From positions 3,570,001 to 3,634,000 of the forward strand of contig NZ_AP019400.1 in NCBI RefSeq assembly GCF_004295585.1: a DNA stretch of 64,000 nucleotides. Reading direction: 5' to 3'. A program made the position numbers and the translations under genes. Below are positions 44,441 through 53,353 of this stretch, piece after piece. Under the pieces are notes generated by a model. It was not told where the DNA came from. It searched no databases and saw nothing but the letters and a program-made list of their open reading frames with translations. This DNA is from Cohnella abietis. Lineage in GTDB: Bacteria; Bacillota; Bacilli; Paenibacillales; Paenibacillaceae. Position 1 is the first letter of the stretch; every line of letters starts with the position of its first letter.

Positions 44441-45568
44441 ATGGATCATTCGAATTCAGCAACACATACTCATTCTGTTCAATCCTTATTCCAACCTATA
44501 GCTCTAGGAAAGCTGCAGTTGCCAAACCGTATCGTAATGGCGCCTATGACACGTGGCTTCTCGCCAGGGGGCGTGCCTGGTGAGGATGTTGCTGGTTATT
44601 ATCGTCGTCGTGCAGAGAATGGTGTCGGACTAATCGTGACGGAAGGGACGTTAGTTAATCATCCGGCCGCAACAGATAACCCGAATATTCCTAACTTTCA
44701 CGGCGAGCAAGCTTTAGCAGGATGGGCGAATGTGGTAAAGGCTGTACACGAGGCGGGGGGACGAATCGTTCCACAGCTATGGCATGTTGGAATGACTCGT
44801 AAAAACGGTTCTCAGCCTCATCCGGAAGTACTTTCGGTTGGACCCTCTGGTCTTAGTTTAACCGGTGAACAAGTAAATGAGCCTATGACTCAAGCAGATA
44901 TTGATTCAATTGTTCAAGCTTTTGCTGATGCAGCCGCCGATGCGAAGAGATTAGGCTTTGACGGAATCGAGCTGCATGGTGCACACGGGTATCTGATTGA
45001 TCAATTCCTATGGGAGAAGACTAACCAACGCACAGATAGCTATGGTGGGAGTTTAATCGCCCGTACTCGGTTTGCTGTTGAGATCGTTGAAGCATGCAGA
45101 CGTGCTGTTGGGCCAGAATTTCCGATTATTTTTCGGATATCTCAATGGAAATCGGGTGAATATAATGCGAAGCTAGCTACAACACCCGAGCAGCTATCAC
45201 AATTGTTAGCTCCATTAGTTGAAGCCGGCGTAGACATTTTCCATTGCTCTACTCGTCGTTTCTGGGAGCCTGAGTTTGAAGGCTCAAGCCTTAACTTTGC
45301 AGGTTGGGTTAAAAAGTTGACGGGTAAGCCGACAATTACAGTAGGTTCGGTTGGTCTCGACGATGAGTTTATTAATTCTTTTAAAGGACAGAGCGCAGGA
45401 GTATCTAAAATCGATGATCTGCTTGTTCGGTTGGAGGATGAAGAGTTTGATCTCGTTGCGGTAGGTCGTGCCTTGCTTGTCGATCCTGCTTGGTCAGCTA
45501 AAATTCACGATGGCCGCACGGAAGAGCTACTTCCCTTTACGGCGGATGCATTAACGAAACTAACCTAA
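44441..45568 (+). CDS. NADH:flavin oxidoreductase / old yellow enzyme
   Basis: A 375-residue FMN-binding barrel of the OYE family: PNRIVMAPMTRGFSPGG, the substrate-binding pattern ELHGAHGYLIDQFLW, TDSYGGSL, and TVGSVGLDDEF near the FMN phosphate site, with FDLVAVGRALLVDP at the end. OYEs reduce activated alkenes such as quinones, enones and nitro compounds with NAD(P)H. GGAGG precedes the ATG. Pairing with a Cys-containing ArsR regulator suggests an electrophile-detoxification unit (inference). Confidence 0.92.
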   Translation: MDHSNSATHTHSVQSLFQPIALGKLQLPNRIVMAPMTRGFSPGGVPGEDVAGYYRRRAENGVGLIVTEGTLVNHPAATDNPNIPNFHGEQALAGWANVVKAVHEAGGRIVPQLWHVGMTRKNGSQPHPEVLSVGPSGLSLTGEQVNEPMTQADIDSIVQAFADAAADAKRLGFDGIELHGAHGYLIDQFLWEKTNQRTDSYGGSLIARTRFAVEIVEACRRAVGPEFPIIFRISQWKSGEYNAKLATTPEQLSQLLAPLVEAGVDIFHCSTRRFWEPEFEGSSLNFAGWVKKLTGKPTITVGSVGLDDEFINSFKGQSAGVSKIDDLLVRLEDEEFDLVAVGRALLVDPAWSAKIHDGRTEELLPFTADALTKLT

Positions 45569-45628
45569 TTAACATGTGAAAAAGCATATACGCCAAGCCT
45601 AAATCACTTTCACTTAGGAAAATAACTC

Positions 45629-45675
45629 AAAAAAGCATCCTAGTCGGATTACAAACCGACCAGGATGCTTTTTCA
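45629..45675. terminator. Bidirectional terminator
   Basis: AAAAAAGCATCCT-A-GTCGG pairs with CCGAC-C-AGGATGCTTTTT around a short A-rich loop, between the convergent OYE and MFS genes. Confidence 0.92.
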
Positions 45676-45698
45676 TACTATGGGTTAAACATCTCCAA

Positions 45699-47072
45699 TT
45701 ACGACGTTTGAACCTCGCGAGGAGCGGAGCGAAGATAGGCGAATGCACAGCCGATCGATATGAGAACAATAACTGTCATTCCCCAATAGATATTACTGTA
45801 TGCGTGCGTCTGCGTTAGATCCTTCTGCCACACGAGTGCGCTGGCCGTCGCGGCAACCCCGAAAGCCCCGCTGAAATATTGCAGCAGCTGGAACAGCCCA
45901 AGCCCCGATCCGATTTGCGAAGGCTTTAGAATACGCGACATTTCGTTCGATATGCTGCTGTTTATGACAGTAAAACCAACACTGAGAAGCATAAAGATGA
46001 ACATGATTGCGATGTAGGATGTCCCTTCAAATAAGGCAAACAGGACCACAGATATTAGGATTAGCAATGGCGCGTAACGAATAATGGAGCTGTTCCCTTG
46101 GGAATCGATGATTCGTCCGACTTGGCGAGACACGAACATAGCTAAGAGCGACCCTGGAAAAATAACAAGTCCAGCACCAATAGCTGTTAGCCCGAACTGT
46201 TTTACTAAAATTTGTGGTAAGAGAAACAGTGTGGAGAAGCTGCATATATAAGCGGCAATGCCTACTGCCCCTAATGTTAAATAAGAACGATTGCGGAATA
46301 GAGAAGGAAGGACAAAAGGCTCCTTAGCCGATCGAATTCGGATGACGAAAAGAATAAGTGCAATCAAACCAGCTATAAGGGCAATTGTAGATTGATTCGT
46401 TAAGAAAAGCAGTAATCCGGTTGTTCCGACCCCAACAAGTAAAGCACCTAAAGCATCGAATGTTCCTTTAATAGGCTTTTCCTTCGGTATGAGGCGGACG
46501 AACAAAGGCACCAATAGCAAGGTTACTGCTGTGACAACGAATAAATAGTGCCAGCCCAAATATTCCACGATAGCACCGCCAACGACTGGACCAAGTCCGA
46601 GACCTAACGATACAGCCGACATAATAGCTGCCATAGCTTTACCTCTTCGTTCTAAGGGAACATAGCGAGATATTAGAACAAGGGACAGAGCAGGTAGTGC
46701 GCCTGCTCCTGAAGCCTGGAGAATACGTACGACGAGCAGCATGAGAAAGCTGTTGGCGAAGAAGCCGATAATAGCAGCAATGCTTAAAGACAAAATTCCG
46801 ATAATGAGCAAGCGACGTAGTGGCACAAAATCCGACAAGCGGCTATAAGTAATAGAAGATATGGCGAATATAATGGAATAACCTGTTACTATCCAAGATG
46901 TTGCCGATGGTGTTAGCTCGAAAGCCTTGGATACATCCGGAAGCGCCAAATTAAACATCATCGTATTCATAATGACAAGCACAATGGAAAAACCAAGCAG
47001 CAGTGTGACGATTCCTTCACGCATCGCTGGTTGCTTATCATCGAGCTGATTTTCTTTTTGTGGAACTGACAT
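45699..47072 (-). CDS. MFS transporter, 14-helix DHA2 type
   Basis: A 457-residue proton-linked exporter with about 14 helices: MFNLALPDVSKAF (motif D1-like), WIVTGYSIIFAISSITYSRLSDF with motif A variants, and motif C GLGLGPVVGGAIVEYLGW. These features place it with QacA/Bmr3-like DHA2 drug exporters. GGAGGG lies 8 bp before the ATG. It is divergent from an ArsR-type regulator, the usual arrangement for a self-controlled efflux gene. Confidence 0.9.
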   Translation of the reverse strand: MSVPQKENQLDDKQPAMREGIVTLLLGFSIVLVIMNTMMFNLALPDVSKAFELTPSATSWIVTGYSIIFAISSITYSRLSDFVPLRRLLIIGILSLSIAAIIGFFANSFLMLLVVRILQASGAGALPALSLVLISRYVPLERRGKAMAAIMSAVSLGLGLGPVVGGAIVEYLGWHYLFVVTAVTLLLVPLFVRLIPKEKPIKGTFDALGALLVGVGTTGLLLFLTNQSTIALIAGLIALILFVIRIRSAKEPFVLPSLFRNRSYLTLGAVGIAAYICSFSTLFLLPQILVKQFGLTAIGAGLVIFPGSLLAMFVSRQVGRIIDSQGNSSIIRYAPLLILISVVLFALFEGTSYIAIMFIFMLLSVGFTVINSSISNEMSRILKPSQIGSGLGLFQLLQYFSGAFGVAATASALVWQKDLTQTHAYSNIYWGMTVIVLISIGCAFAYLRSAPREVQTS

Positions 47073-47105
47073 ATTTTATCCCTCCATGCATGATGTTAAA
47101 GTTTG

Positions 47106-47145
47106 ATTGTTATCGAACAATAGAAATATAACACGTGATATGTTA
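47106..47145. promoter_or_regulatory. Operator-like inverted repeats between MFS and ArsR genes
   Basis: Two short dyads lie in the divergent gap: ATTGT-TATCGA-ACAAT (47106-47121) and TAACA-CGTGATA-TGTTA (47129-47145). Either could bind the adjacent ArsR-type regulator. Confidence 0.45.
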
Positions 47146-47222
47146 AAATTCAATCATAAGCTTTAAAATAAAAATGTACTGTCTTTCTAAATGCTAATCG
47201 TTCAGTTAAAGGAGGCTTCACC

Positions 47223-47561
47223 GTGAAAATTCTCCATCACCCAGACCGAGCTGACATTCAATTGTCTTCCGTGTTATATGCCTTAAGTGATCCCGTGCGC
47301 CTTTACATTATTTCTGATATCCACAAGCAAGGAGAAAGAACGTGCGGAGACATCGCAGTCCCCGTCGTCAAATCCACGCTTTCACATCATGCTCGGACTT
47401 TACGCGAAGCAGGTGTTATTAATGTCCGTGTACAAGGTACCCAGAGACTTCTTTCTTTACGTACAGAAGATTTGAACATAAGATTTCCTGGGTTGCTGTC
47501 TTCCATTCTAGAAGCTTACGAATCATCCGAGGATAAGCTGGCCATTTCTCTTCAGGAATAG
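47223..47561 (+). CDS. ArsR-family regulator (putative MFS regulator)
   Basis: A 112-residue winged-helix protein: VLYALSDPVRLYIISDI, then CGDIAVPVVKSTLSHHARTLREAGVI, and wing RVQGTQRLLSLR, the DNA-binding core of ArsR regulators. The start is GTG with AAAGGAGG at 47209-47216. The single Cys in RTCGD could be redox-active. It is divergent from the DHA2 exporter, which it most likely represses. Confidence 0.88.
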   Translation: MKILHHPDRADIQLSSVLYALSDPVRLYIISDIHKQGERTCGDIAVPVVKSTLSHHARTLREAGVINVRVQGTQRLLSLRTEDLNIRFPGLLSSILEAYESSEDKLAISLQE

Positions 47562-47679
47562 CATGCGACCTAATATTGCTTTAAACGACAAACAAAGACT
47601 ACAGAAATAAAAGGAAATTCGAATTCGACATGGAATTATAGTTAGTGGTTAGTAGTCATGTCGAGGAGTAGATGAGCAT

Positions 47680-48402
47680 ATGAAAAGAATATTAATGATT
47701 AGTGATATACATGGATGTATAGAACCGTTTAATCAATTGTTAGAGGCTATTCAGTTCGATTCCAGCTCAGATCAGCTCATATTGCTTGGGGATTATATCG
47801 ATAGGGGACCGAAAAGCAAGGATGTTGTCGCTAAGGTTATGGAGCTTGTTCAGCAGCATCATGCCATTGCGCTGAGGGGTAATCATGATCAAAGGTTAGT
47901 GGATCTAATCCGAACGAACGACTCAAGCGTGCAATCCCGATTTATGGAGCATGGGGGCATTCAGACCCTTCAAAGCTATTGTGATTTTATAGATAAAACA
48001 ATGAACTTGGACAAGCTTCAGGAAGCTAGACAATATATTTCAACCCATTACAAGCATCATATTGATTTTCTGAATGGCCTACCGTATTACCACGAGGATG
48101 AGGCGCATATCTATGTTCACGCGGGAATAAATCCTCATTATGTGAACTGGAAAGAGCAGCCTAAGCATGATTTTATGTATATTAAAAATGAATTTACGCG
48201 CTCAAAGACAGGCTTGAGCAAGAAGGTTATTTTCGGTCATACGAGAGCCATTGAGATCCATGGAAAGCCGGATATCTGGTTTAATGAGGATAAGATTGGA
48301 ATTGACGGAGGCTGTGCTTACGGGATGCAGCTGAATTGCTTAATTTACAACGAGGGAACCTATTCCAACCAAGAGATACGAAATCATACATCTGCAGTTT
48401 AA
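47680..48402 (+). CDS. Metallophosphoesterase, PPP-type protein phosphatase
   Basis: A 240-residue calcineurin-like phosphoesterase with the full metal signature: SDIHGC, GDYIDRGPKS, RGNHDQ, and later HAGI and FGHTRA. This is the PrpA/lambda phosphatase/ApaH-like branch, acting on phosphoserine/threonine/tyrosine or dinucleoside polyphosphates. GAGGAG precedes the ATG. It is monocistronic, with a terminator after it. Confidence 0.92.
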   Translation: MKRILMISDIHGCIEPFNQLLEAIQFDSSSDQLILLGDYIDRGPKSKDVVAKVMELVQQHHAIALRGNHDQRLVDLIRTNDSSVQSRFMEHGGIQTLQSYCDFIDKTMNLDKLQEARQYISTHYKHHIDFLNGLPYYHEDEAHIYVHAGINPHYVNWKEQPKHDFMYIKNEFTRSKTGLSKKVIFGHTRAIEIHGKPDIWFNEDKIGIDGGCAYGMQLNCLIYNEGTYSNQEIRNHTSAV

Positions 48403-48423
48403 TCTTAATATTGATCATTCCGG

Positions 48424-48457
48424 TGGGGCCCTTAGGGGTCCCATTTTAGCTTTTTTT
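48424..48457 (+). terminator. Rho-independent terminator
   Basis: TGGGGCCC pairs imperfectly with GGGGTCCCA around a TTA loop, then TTTTAGCTTTTTTT. Confidence 0.8.
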
Positions 48458-48526
48458 CTAATGATAAATGGCTGGGTTGAGAATAATAGCTACGATTACA
48501 AAAGACTTAGAGAGGACGAGTAATTG

Positions 48527-49528
48527 ATGCTTTCAGCTCTGTTAATTGGAATGTTGCTCATGGTGACAGGTAGCATTAATGTTGTACCCTCAGCGCAGCC
48601 CATTGATATCGTATTTGCCGGAGATACGATGATGGACGGCTCAGTCAAACGTGCCATTGCGCGCAACGGCCCTGATTTTCCTTTTCGTTATGTAAAGAAA
48701 GAGGTAACGAGGGCTGATTTGGCTGTGGCCAACCTGGAGACAAGTATAACCCAAGCTAAGCGCAAAGATAGTGTTCAACTCTTTAATTTCAAGTCCAATC
48801 CTTCCTCACTTCAAGGAATAAAGCACGCTGGTTTCGATCTCGTGTCAATGGCTAATAATCACGTTCTGGACTATATGCAGGTGGGGTTAATGGATACCTT
48901 CAAATCCTTGAACGACAATCACATTCAATATATGGGGGCAGGAAAGAACGAAAGGGAGGCCTATTCGGCGAGAACCTTCCTGATACAAGGGCAGAAGGTC
49001 AAGATTGCTGCATTTTCTCGATTTTTGCCTTCAGGTAACTGGTTCGCAAGGGGAGATCATGCCGGAGTTGCTGATGCCTATGATCCAGATAGAATGTATA
49101 AGGCCATAACTAGAGAGCGAGAAGGAGCGGATTACTTAATTGTCTATATCCACTGGGGCGTCGAGAAAAATAATCACCCCGAGGCATGGCAAAGAGAAAT
49201 GGCTCGAAAAATGCTTGATTCAGGAGCCGATGCAATTGTAGGAAGTCATCCGCATGTGCTTCAGGGCTTTGAGATTTACAAGGGGAAGCCGATTGCGTAT
49301 TCGATAGGTAATTTCTTGTTTCCGGATTATATCCGTAACCGGAAGGCTGACACAGGGCTGCTTCACTTAAAGCTATTCGAAGGCCAAATCGAGATGTCTT
49401 TTACCCCCTACACTATTCGTAACAACCAAGTTATTCCCAGGGGCGTGGATTATAAGAGAGCCCAGCTCAAATACTTAGAAAAACTGTCCTATGGGGTGAA
49501 AATAAAAGGGGATAAAATAATGAGGTGA
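48527..49528 (+). CDS. CapA-family exported protein
   Basis: A 333-residue PGA_cap (CapA/PgsA-like) protein with an N-terminal signal or anchor helix (~2-20). The metallophosphatase-like fold shows FAGDTMMDGS, ADLAVANLETSIT, MANNHVLDYM, IHWGVE and GSHPHVLQGFEIYKGKPIAYSIGNFLF, all family hallmarks. CapA proteins act at the outer face of the membrane in poly-gamma-glutamate assembly or a similar envelope polymer; no capBC genes are here. ATG 48527 and TTG 48524 are both possible starts; AGAGG lies upstream. Confidence 0.9.
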   Translation: MLSALLIGMLLMVTGSINVVPSAQPIDIVFAGDTMMDGSVKRAIARNGPDFPFRYVKKEVTRADLAVANLETSITQAKRKDSVQLFNFKSNPSSLQGIKHAGFDLVSMANNHVLDYMQVGLMDTFKSLNDNHIQYMGAGKNEREAYSARTFLIQGQKVKIAAFSRFLPSGNWFARGDHAGVADAYDPDRMYKAITREREGADYLIVYIHWGVEKNNHPEAWQREMARKMLDSGADAIVGSHPHVLQGFEIYKGKPIAYSIGNFLFPDYIRNRKADTGLLHLKLFEGQIEMSFTPYTIRNNQVIPRGVDYKRAQLKYLEKLSYGVKIKGDKIMR

Positions 49529-49532
49529 GTAA

Positions 49533-49555
49533 GGAGGGGCTATTCAAGCCCCTCC
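49533..49555. terminator. Hairpin between convergent capA-like and fumC genes
   Basis: GGAGGGGCT and AGCCCCTCC form a perfect 9-bp stem with a 5-nt loop, 4 bp after the CapA-family stop. T-runs are weak on both sides. Confidence 0.7.
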
Positions 49556-49571
49556 AATTCATTTAAGGTTT

Positions 49572-50960
49572 CTATTCCCGGGGTTGAATCATATACTCAG
49601 GTCGAACAATTTCATCGAATTGAGCGTCGGTTAGTAAGCCGCTTTGTAAAGCTGCTTCTTTCAGTGTAATCCCTTGCTGGTGAGCGGCTTTAGCGATCGC
49701 TGCAGCGTTCTCGTATCCGATGTGAGGATTTAACGCCGTCACAAGCATAAGAGAACGGTTAAGATGGCCCTCAATTACGGTAATATTCGCTTCAATACCA
49801 ACAGCGCAATTGTCGTTCCAGGAATGAATGGCATCGGACAGCAATGTTGCAGATTGCAGAAAATTGTATATAATAACCGGCTTGAATACATTCAGCTCGA
49901 AGTTTCCTTGGCTGGCTGCGATTCCGATTGTTACATCATTGCCCATTATTTGTGCCACAACCATCGTTAAGGCTTCAGATTGAGTAGGGTTAACTTTCCC
50001 TGGCATGATGGAGCTTCCCGGCTCATTAGCAGGGATGGTGATTTCGCCGATTCCGCTTCTTGGCCCACTAGCCAGCCATCGTACATCATTCGCTATTTTC
50101 ATCAGGTCGGCAGCTAATGCCTTGAACGCACCATGAACATAGACAAGCTCATCATGGCTCGTTAGCGCATGAAATTTGTTTGCTGCTGATTCGAATGTTT
50201 TACCGCTGAGCTGGCTTATTTTCTCTGCTACCTTAGAGCCGAATAGAGGGTGTGCATTGATTCCTGTCCCGACTGCGGTTCCCCCAATTGCTAATTCCCG
50301 CAAGCTAATGGCGCTATTCCGGATCATTTCCTCAGTTTTGCTCAGCATCCTCACCCAACCGCTCATTTCCTGTCCAAGAGTGAGAGGAGTAGCGTCCTGA
50401 AGGTGCGTTCGTCCAATCTTAATAATATTTTCGAATTGCTTGCTCTTGAGCTCTAAAGTTCCCTTTAGCTTGAGAATAGCAGGGAGAACATGATTATTTA
50501 CAGCCAAGAGAGCAGCAATGTGCATCGCCGTCGGAAAAGTGTCATTAGAGCTCTGAGACTGATTGACGTCGTCGTTAGGATGGATCCTTTGCGCGCTTCC
50601 TTGATCTGCAAGGAGCTGGTTGGCACGATTGGCTATGACCTCGTTCACATTCATATTCGATTGTGTACCGCTGCCTGTCTGCCATACAGCAAGAGGGAAG
50701 TGGCTATCCCATTGCCCAGCGATAATTTCATCAGCGGCGGCAACAATAGCTGCTGCCTTCTCGTCGTTCAGCTTACCAAGCTCCTTATTCACCAATGCTG
50801 CGCTTTTTTTCAGCAGAGCGAACACGTGGATGAGCTCCAAAGGCATTTTTTCCGTACCAATGCGAAAATTAACTAAGCTACGCTCTGTCTGAGCGCCCCA
50901 CAGCTTATCTGCAGGAACTTTAACCTCGCCAAGTGAATCCTTCTCGATTCTGTACTCCAT
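49572..50960 (-). CDS. fumC: Class II fumarate hydratase
   Basis: A 462-residue fumarase C, an iron-independent TCA-cycle enzyme interconverting fumarate and malate. It has [47 protein letters not shown] and the catalytic loop [15 protein letters not shown]. The ATG at 50960 is preceded by GAGGTG at ideal spacing, while the frame continues 14 codons further without a ribosome site. It stands alone. Confidence 0.96.
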   Translation of the reverse strand: MEYRIEKDSLGEVKVPADKLWGAQTERSLVNFRIGTEKMPLELIHVFALLKKSAALVNKELGKLNDEKAAAIVAAADEIIAGQWDSHFPLAVWQTGSGTQSNMNVNEVIANRANQLLADQGSAQRIHPNDDVNQSQSSNDTFPTAMHIAALLAVNNHVLPAILKLKGTLELKSKQFENIIKIGRTHLQDATPLTLGQEMSGWVRMLSKTEEMIRNSAISLRELAIGGTAVGTGINAHPLFGSKVAEKISQLSGKTFESAANKFHALTSHDELVYVHGAFKALAADLMKIANDVRWLASGPRSGIGEITIPANEPGSSIMPGKVNPTQSEALTMVVAQIMGNDVTIGIAASQGNFELNVFKPVIIYNFLQSATLLSDAIHSWNDNCAVGIEANITVIEGHLNRSLMLVTALNPHIGYENAAAIAKAAHQQGITLKEAALQSGLLTDAQFDEIVRPEYMIQPRE

Positions 50961-51177
50961 TGGAACACCTCGAATTCTCGTAGTAGTTAATAACTGCTGC
51001 AATAATTATTCCCATTATTAATCATATTACAACACGAATACAAATGACGAATTCATTTTGCATTGTAATGACAAGTCTGATTTTTACGGCATGTTGCCGA
51101 GCTTCGGGCAGAATAGTTGAATCACTGCAACCTTTCTTGTGGGTCTTAACGTCTCATATCTAAATGGAAAATGAAGG

Positions 51178-51591
51178 GTGTGGATTTCGATTAAGAAAAT
51201 TATTGTTTTATTTGCAGTTTTTTGTCTTGTGTTCCTGATTGGTTGCAGTAAAGAAACAACTGAGCAGAAAAATGTTAATCCTATTGAATACATTGAGTCG
51301 TTTGATTGGCATATTGAAGAAAAAATTAGCAAAGAAAGGCTAGAGACAAAAAGCTTGGATCCAAGTATCGCAGGTGTTGTTGATTTGAAGCCGTATGTGG
51401 ATAAAGAAATTTATATTACAACCTACTTGCTGAAAGAAAAACAAAAAACAGGAATGAAAATTTACGCTTCCGTCTATCAAGTTAATGAAGATATTATTGG
51501 TGGATACGGACATTTAGAGCTTTGGGTGCCTGGAGTTTTTTCTTTGAAGGATAAAAAAAGGTTAATCAACGAAGGAACAATAAATAAATAG
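51178..51591 (+). CDS. Small lipoprotein, unknown
   Basis: A 137-residue exported protein. A hydrophobic signal ends with lipobox FLIGC near residue 23, followed by a charged SKETTEQKN linker. The rest has no family I recognise. The apparent start is GTG at 51178 with a poor ribosome site (GGA about 9 bp upstream), so the start is uncertain. It lies just left of the dif-like repeat at 51602 and is AT-rich, like the segment that follows. Confidence 0.65.
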   Translation: MWISIKKIIVLFAVFCLVFLIGCSKETTEQKNVNPIEYIESFDWHIEEKISKERLETKSLDPSIAGVVDLKPYVDKEIYITTYLLKEKQKTGMKIYASVYQVNEDIIGGYGHLELWVPGVFSLKDKKRLINEGTINK

Positions 51592-51601
51592 CGTGTTCTG
51601 T

Positions 51602-51698
51602 TATTTACATAATTTATATTATGTAAAATCCATGTTGGAAAAATCTAAATCGGTAAAATCGCAATCATAAAAACGAAAGAGGTGCAATAGCAGCCGCC
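51602..51698. repeat. dif-like palindromic repeat, left copy
   Basis: The core 51602-51629 has an 11-6-11 layout: TATTTACATAA, centre TTTATA, TTATGTAAAAT. A 34-base block at 51647-51680 follows, matching 33 of 34 bases at 55634-55667, then a decayed hairpin (CGAAA...TTTCG). The right arm differs at one position from the right arm TTATGTAAACT of the B. subtilis dif site as I recall it. A direct second copy is at 55588-55699. Confidence 0.75.
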
Positions 51699-51772
51699 TA
51701 GTTTCGAATAAAGGAAAACCGATCAGTTCTAAAGAATATGTATAGATCACAACCTAAGAGAGGAGCATATTT

Positions 51773-52156
51773 ATGATTAATGAAGAAACCCAAGGAATCA
51801 TCGAAAATTATGTTGAGGCCTACAATTCATTTGATGTCGAGAGAATGGTAACACTTTTACATAAGGATATGTTGTTTAGAAATATTTCCAATGGCGAAAT
51901 TAACGCAGAGACCAGCGGAATACAAGAGTTTAAAGAACTGGCAGAAAAGTCGTCAAAGATTTTCTCTAGTCGTCGTCAGACAATTACCAATTACAGTGCT
52001 TTTAATGATAGAGTAGAAATACACATTGATTATGAAGCCATACTGGCTGTTGATTTGCCTAACGGATTAAAGATTGGTGATAAGCTTCAATTAACAGGCA
52101 AGTCAGTATTTGGAATGAAAGAAGGAAAGATATCATTAATTGAAGATTATAGTTAA
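51773..52156 (+). CDS. NTF2-like (SnoaL-type) protein
   Basis: A 127-residue small alpha+beta protein of the NTF2/SnoaL superfamily: a helical start IIENYVEAYNSFDVERMVTLLHKDM, then the beta-rich NRVEIHIDYEA-like strands (seen as DRVEIHIDYEAILAVDLP) and a C-terminal GKISLIEDYS. Members include polyketide cyclases, isomerases and unexplained pocket proteins; the natural ligand is unknown. GAGAGGAG precedes the ATG. It is the first gene inside the segment bounded by the two dif-like repeats. Confidence 0.82.
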   Translation: MINEETQGIIENYVEAYNSFDVERMVTLLHKDMLFRNISNGEINAETSGIQEFKELAEKSSKIFSSRRQTITNYSAFNDRVEIHIDYEAILAVDLPNGLKIGDKLQLTGKSVFGMKEGKISLIEDYS

Positions 52157-52174
52157 TGATGATACATCTTTTGA

Positions 52175-52260
52175 TTAACGGGACTCGATAGTGGAGGAGC
52201 TTGCAGAGATGCAACTCCTCTTTTTTCATTATAGTAACGGACAGCGGAGGTTAGTTTGGC
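52175..52260. repeat. Intergenic repeat with internal terminator, copy 1
   Basis: Begins TTAACGGGACTCGATAG, then a terminator stem GAGGAG-TTGCA/TGCAA-CTCCTC with TTTTTT (52194-52226), then GTAACGGACAGCGGAGG. A related element, also led by TTAACGGGG...CGATAG and ending GTAACGGGAGGATAG, is at 53228-53318. Confidence 0.65.
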
Positions 52261-52338
52261 AACGCGTGGTTAACATCACCTCTTGAGGAAAATGAATGTA
52301 TTTTTTTTAACCAGAAATAATACTCTAGAGGTGATGAT

Positions 52339-52779
52339 ATGCGAATGTTTTTAGTTTTGTTCTGTTTGTTATTCTCCGTAGAAACAAATTCGGCTACTGA
52401 TTCTACTGCATTTTACAATCGCCATGAAATTGACGGATATGAATTGAAGTTGTTTCGTTTACATAAAGATGAAGTTAAATCGGCTGAGGCTAAGTGGGGA
52501 GTTTTTTCTCATAAGGACCTCACACCAGACGAAATTCAAAACCTCATTGAGATTCTAAGCAAGGTTAGTAATAAGGATATAAAATCCCACCTTGGACAGC
52601 CTGCTCCAAAAGGGGGATCCCCTCGTATGATAATTTTGTTGAAATCAGGCGAACTAGAATCTTTAAACCTAGATGGTGATTATATTCTATATGGCGATAT
52701 AATGGCTTATCAGCCAGAGTTCCGTCAGTTTATGCATCAGCTTAGAAAACGCGTATGTAAGGAAGAGGTACAGGGATGA
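52339..52779 (+). CDS. Secreted hypothetical protein
   Basis: A 146-residue protein with an N-terminal signal peptide (~1-20, MRMFLVLFCLLFSVETNSA). The mature part has GYELKLFRLHKDEVKSAEAKWG and a SGELESLNLDGDYILYGDIMAY stretch; no known family is recognised. GAGGTGATG precedes the ATG. It overlaps the next gene by 4 bp (ATGA), so both are made together. The gene is AT-rich. Confidence 0.7.
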   Translation: MRMFLVLFCLLFSVETNSATDSTAFYNRHEIDGYELKLFRLHKDEVKSAEAKWGVFSHKDLTPDEIQNLIEILSKVSNKDIKSHLGQPAPKGGSPRMIILLKSGELESLNLDGDYILYGDIMAYQPEFRQFMHQLRKRVCKEEVQG

Positions 52780-53231
52780 GACAAAAGATAATAATGATTA
52801 TCTTAGTTATTATTTCACTGGTGCTTATGCCGCAAGTGTCAAGTGCAAAAATAAAAAAACCAGCTTTGGACTCCAGGGAATTACAGCTTCAAGACATGCT
52901 GACGCTGTTTTTACTTCCATATATGAACGATAAACTTTCAGAAGTTTACGCTTACGAGTTAAATGCCGCCCCAGAATTATATCCTTATTTCGTGGATGTA
53001 ACAAAGACAGATCGATTAAATGGATTTCGAGGTTATACGTTATCAATTACCCTTCATGCACACCCTACTGTGGGTCCTCACATTCCTGTTGGCGAAGACC
53101 TTTTTACATTTGAAGTTTCCCCATTAGTGAATGTTAAGCTCGTGACTTATGAACATTTAAAAGGTCCAAAAAAATCGGACTTTCCTCCTAATTACCAAGA
53201 CTTGCTTAAGAAAAATACAGTATTGCATTAA
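52776..53231 (+). CDS. Secreted DUF3888-like protein
   Basis: A 151-residue protein with signal peptide (~1-24, ending VSSAK). The mature part follows the DUF3888 outline: SRELQLQDMLTLFLLPYMNDKLSEVY, then a beta-rich half with YTLSITLHAHPTVGPHIPVGEDLFTFEV. DUF3888 proteins are small exported proteins of Bacilli without a known role. Translationally coupled to the preceding gene. A terminator-bearing repeat follows directly. Confidence 0.72.
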   Translation: MRQKIIMIILVIISLVLMPQVSSAKIKKPALDSRELQLQDMLTLFLLPYMNDKLSEVYAYELNAAPELYPYFVDVTKTDRLNGFRGYTLSITLHAHPTVGPHIPVGEDLFTFEVSPLVNVKLVTYEHLKGPKKSDFPPNYQDLLKKNTVLH

Positions 53232-53318
53232 CGGGGAACGATAGCTGAGGGGCTTGCTAGTCGGCAGCTCTTTTTTCGTTTGTTTATGTAACGGGAGGAT
53301 AGTTAGATAGCCGCTTGG
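53228..53318. repeat. Intergenic repeat with internal terminator-like stem, copy 2
   Basis: Begins TTAACGGGGAACGATAG at the stop of the DUF3888-like gene, contains GAGGGGCTTGC and CAGCTCTTTTTT, and ends GTAACGGGAGGATAG. It aligns with 52175-52260 over its whole length with several small gaps. Confidence 0.6.
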
Positions 53319-53353
53319 GTATAATAACCAAAAAATGATGGAGGCTAATTCCC

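Noticed and set aside
48481..48530. Second possible start (TTG 48524) for the CapA-family gene
   Set aside because: It differs from the chosen ATG by one codon, and spacing to AGAGG does not decide; no biological consequence is expected.
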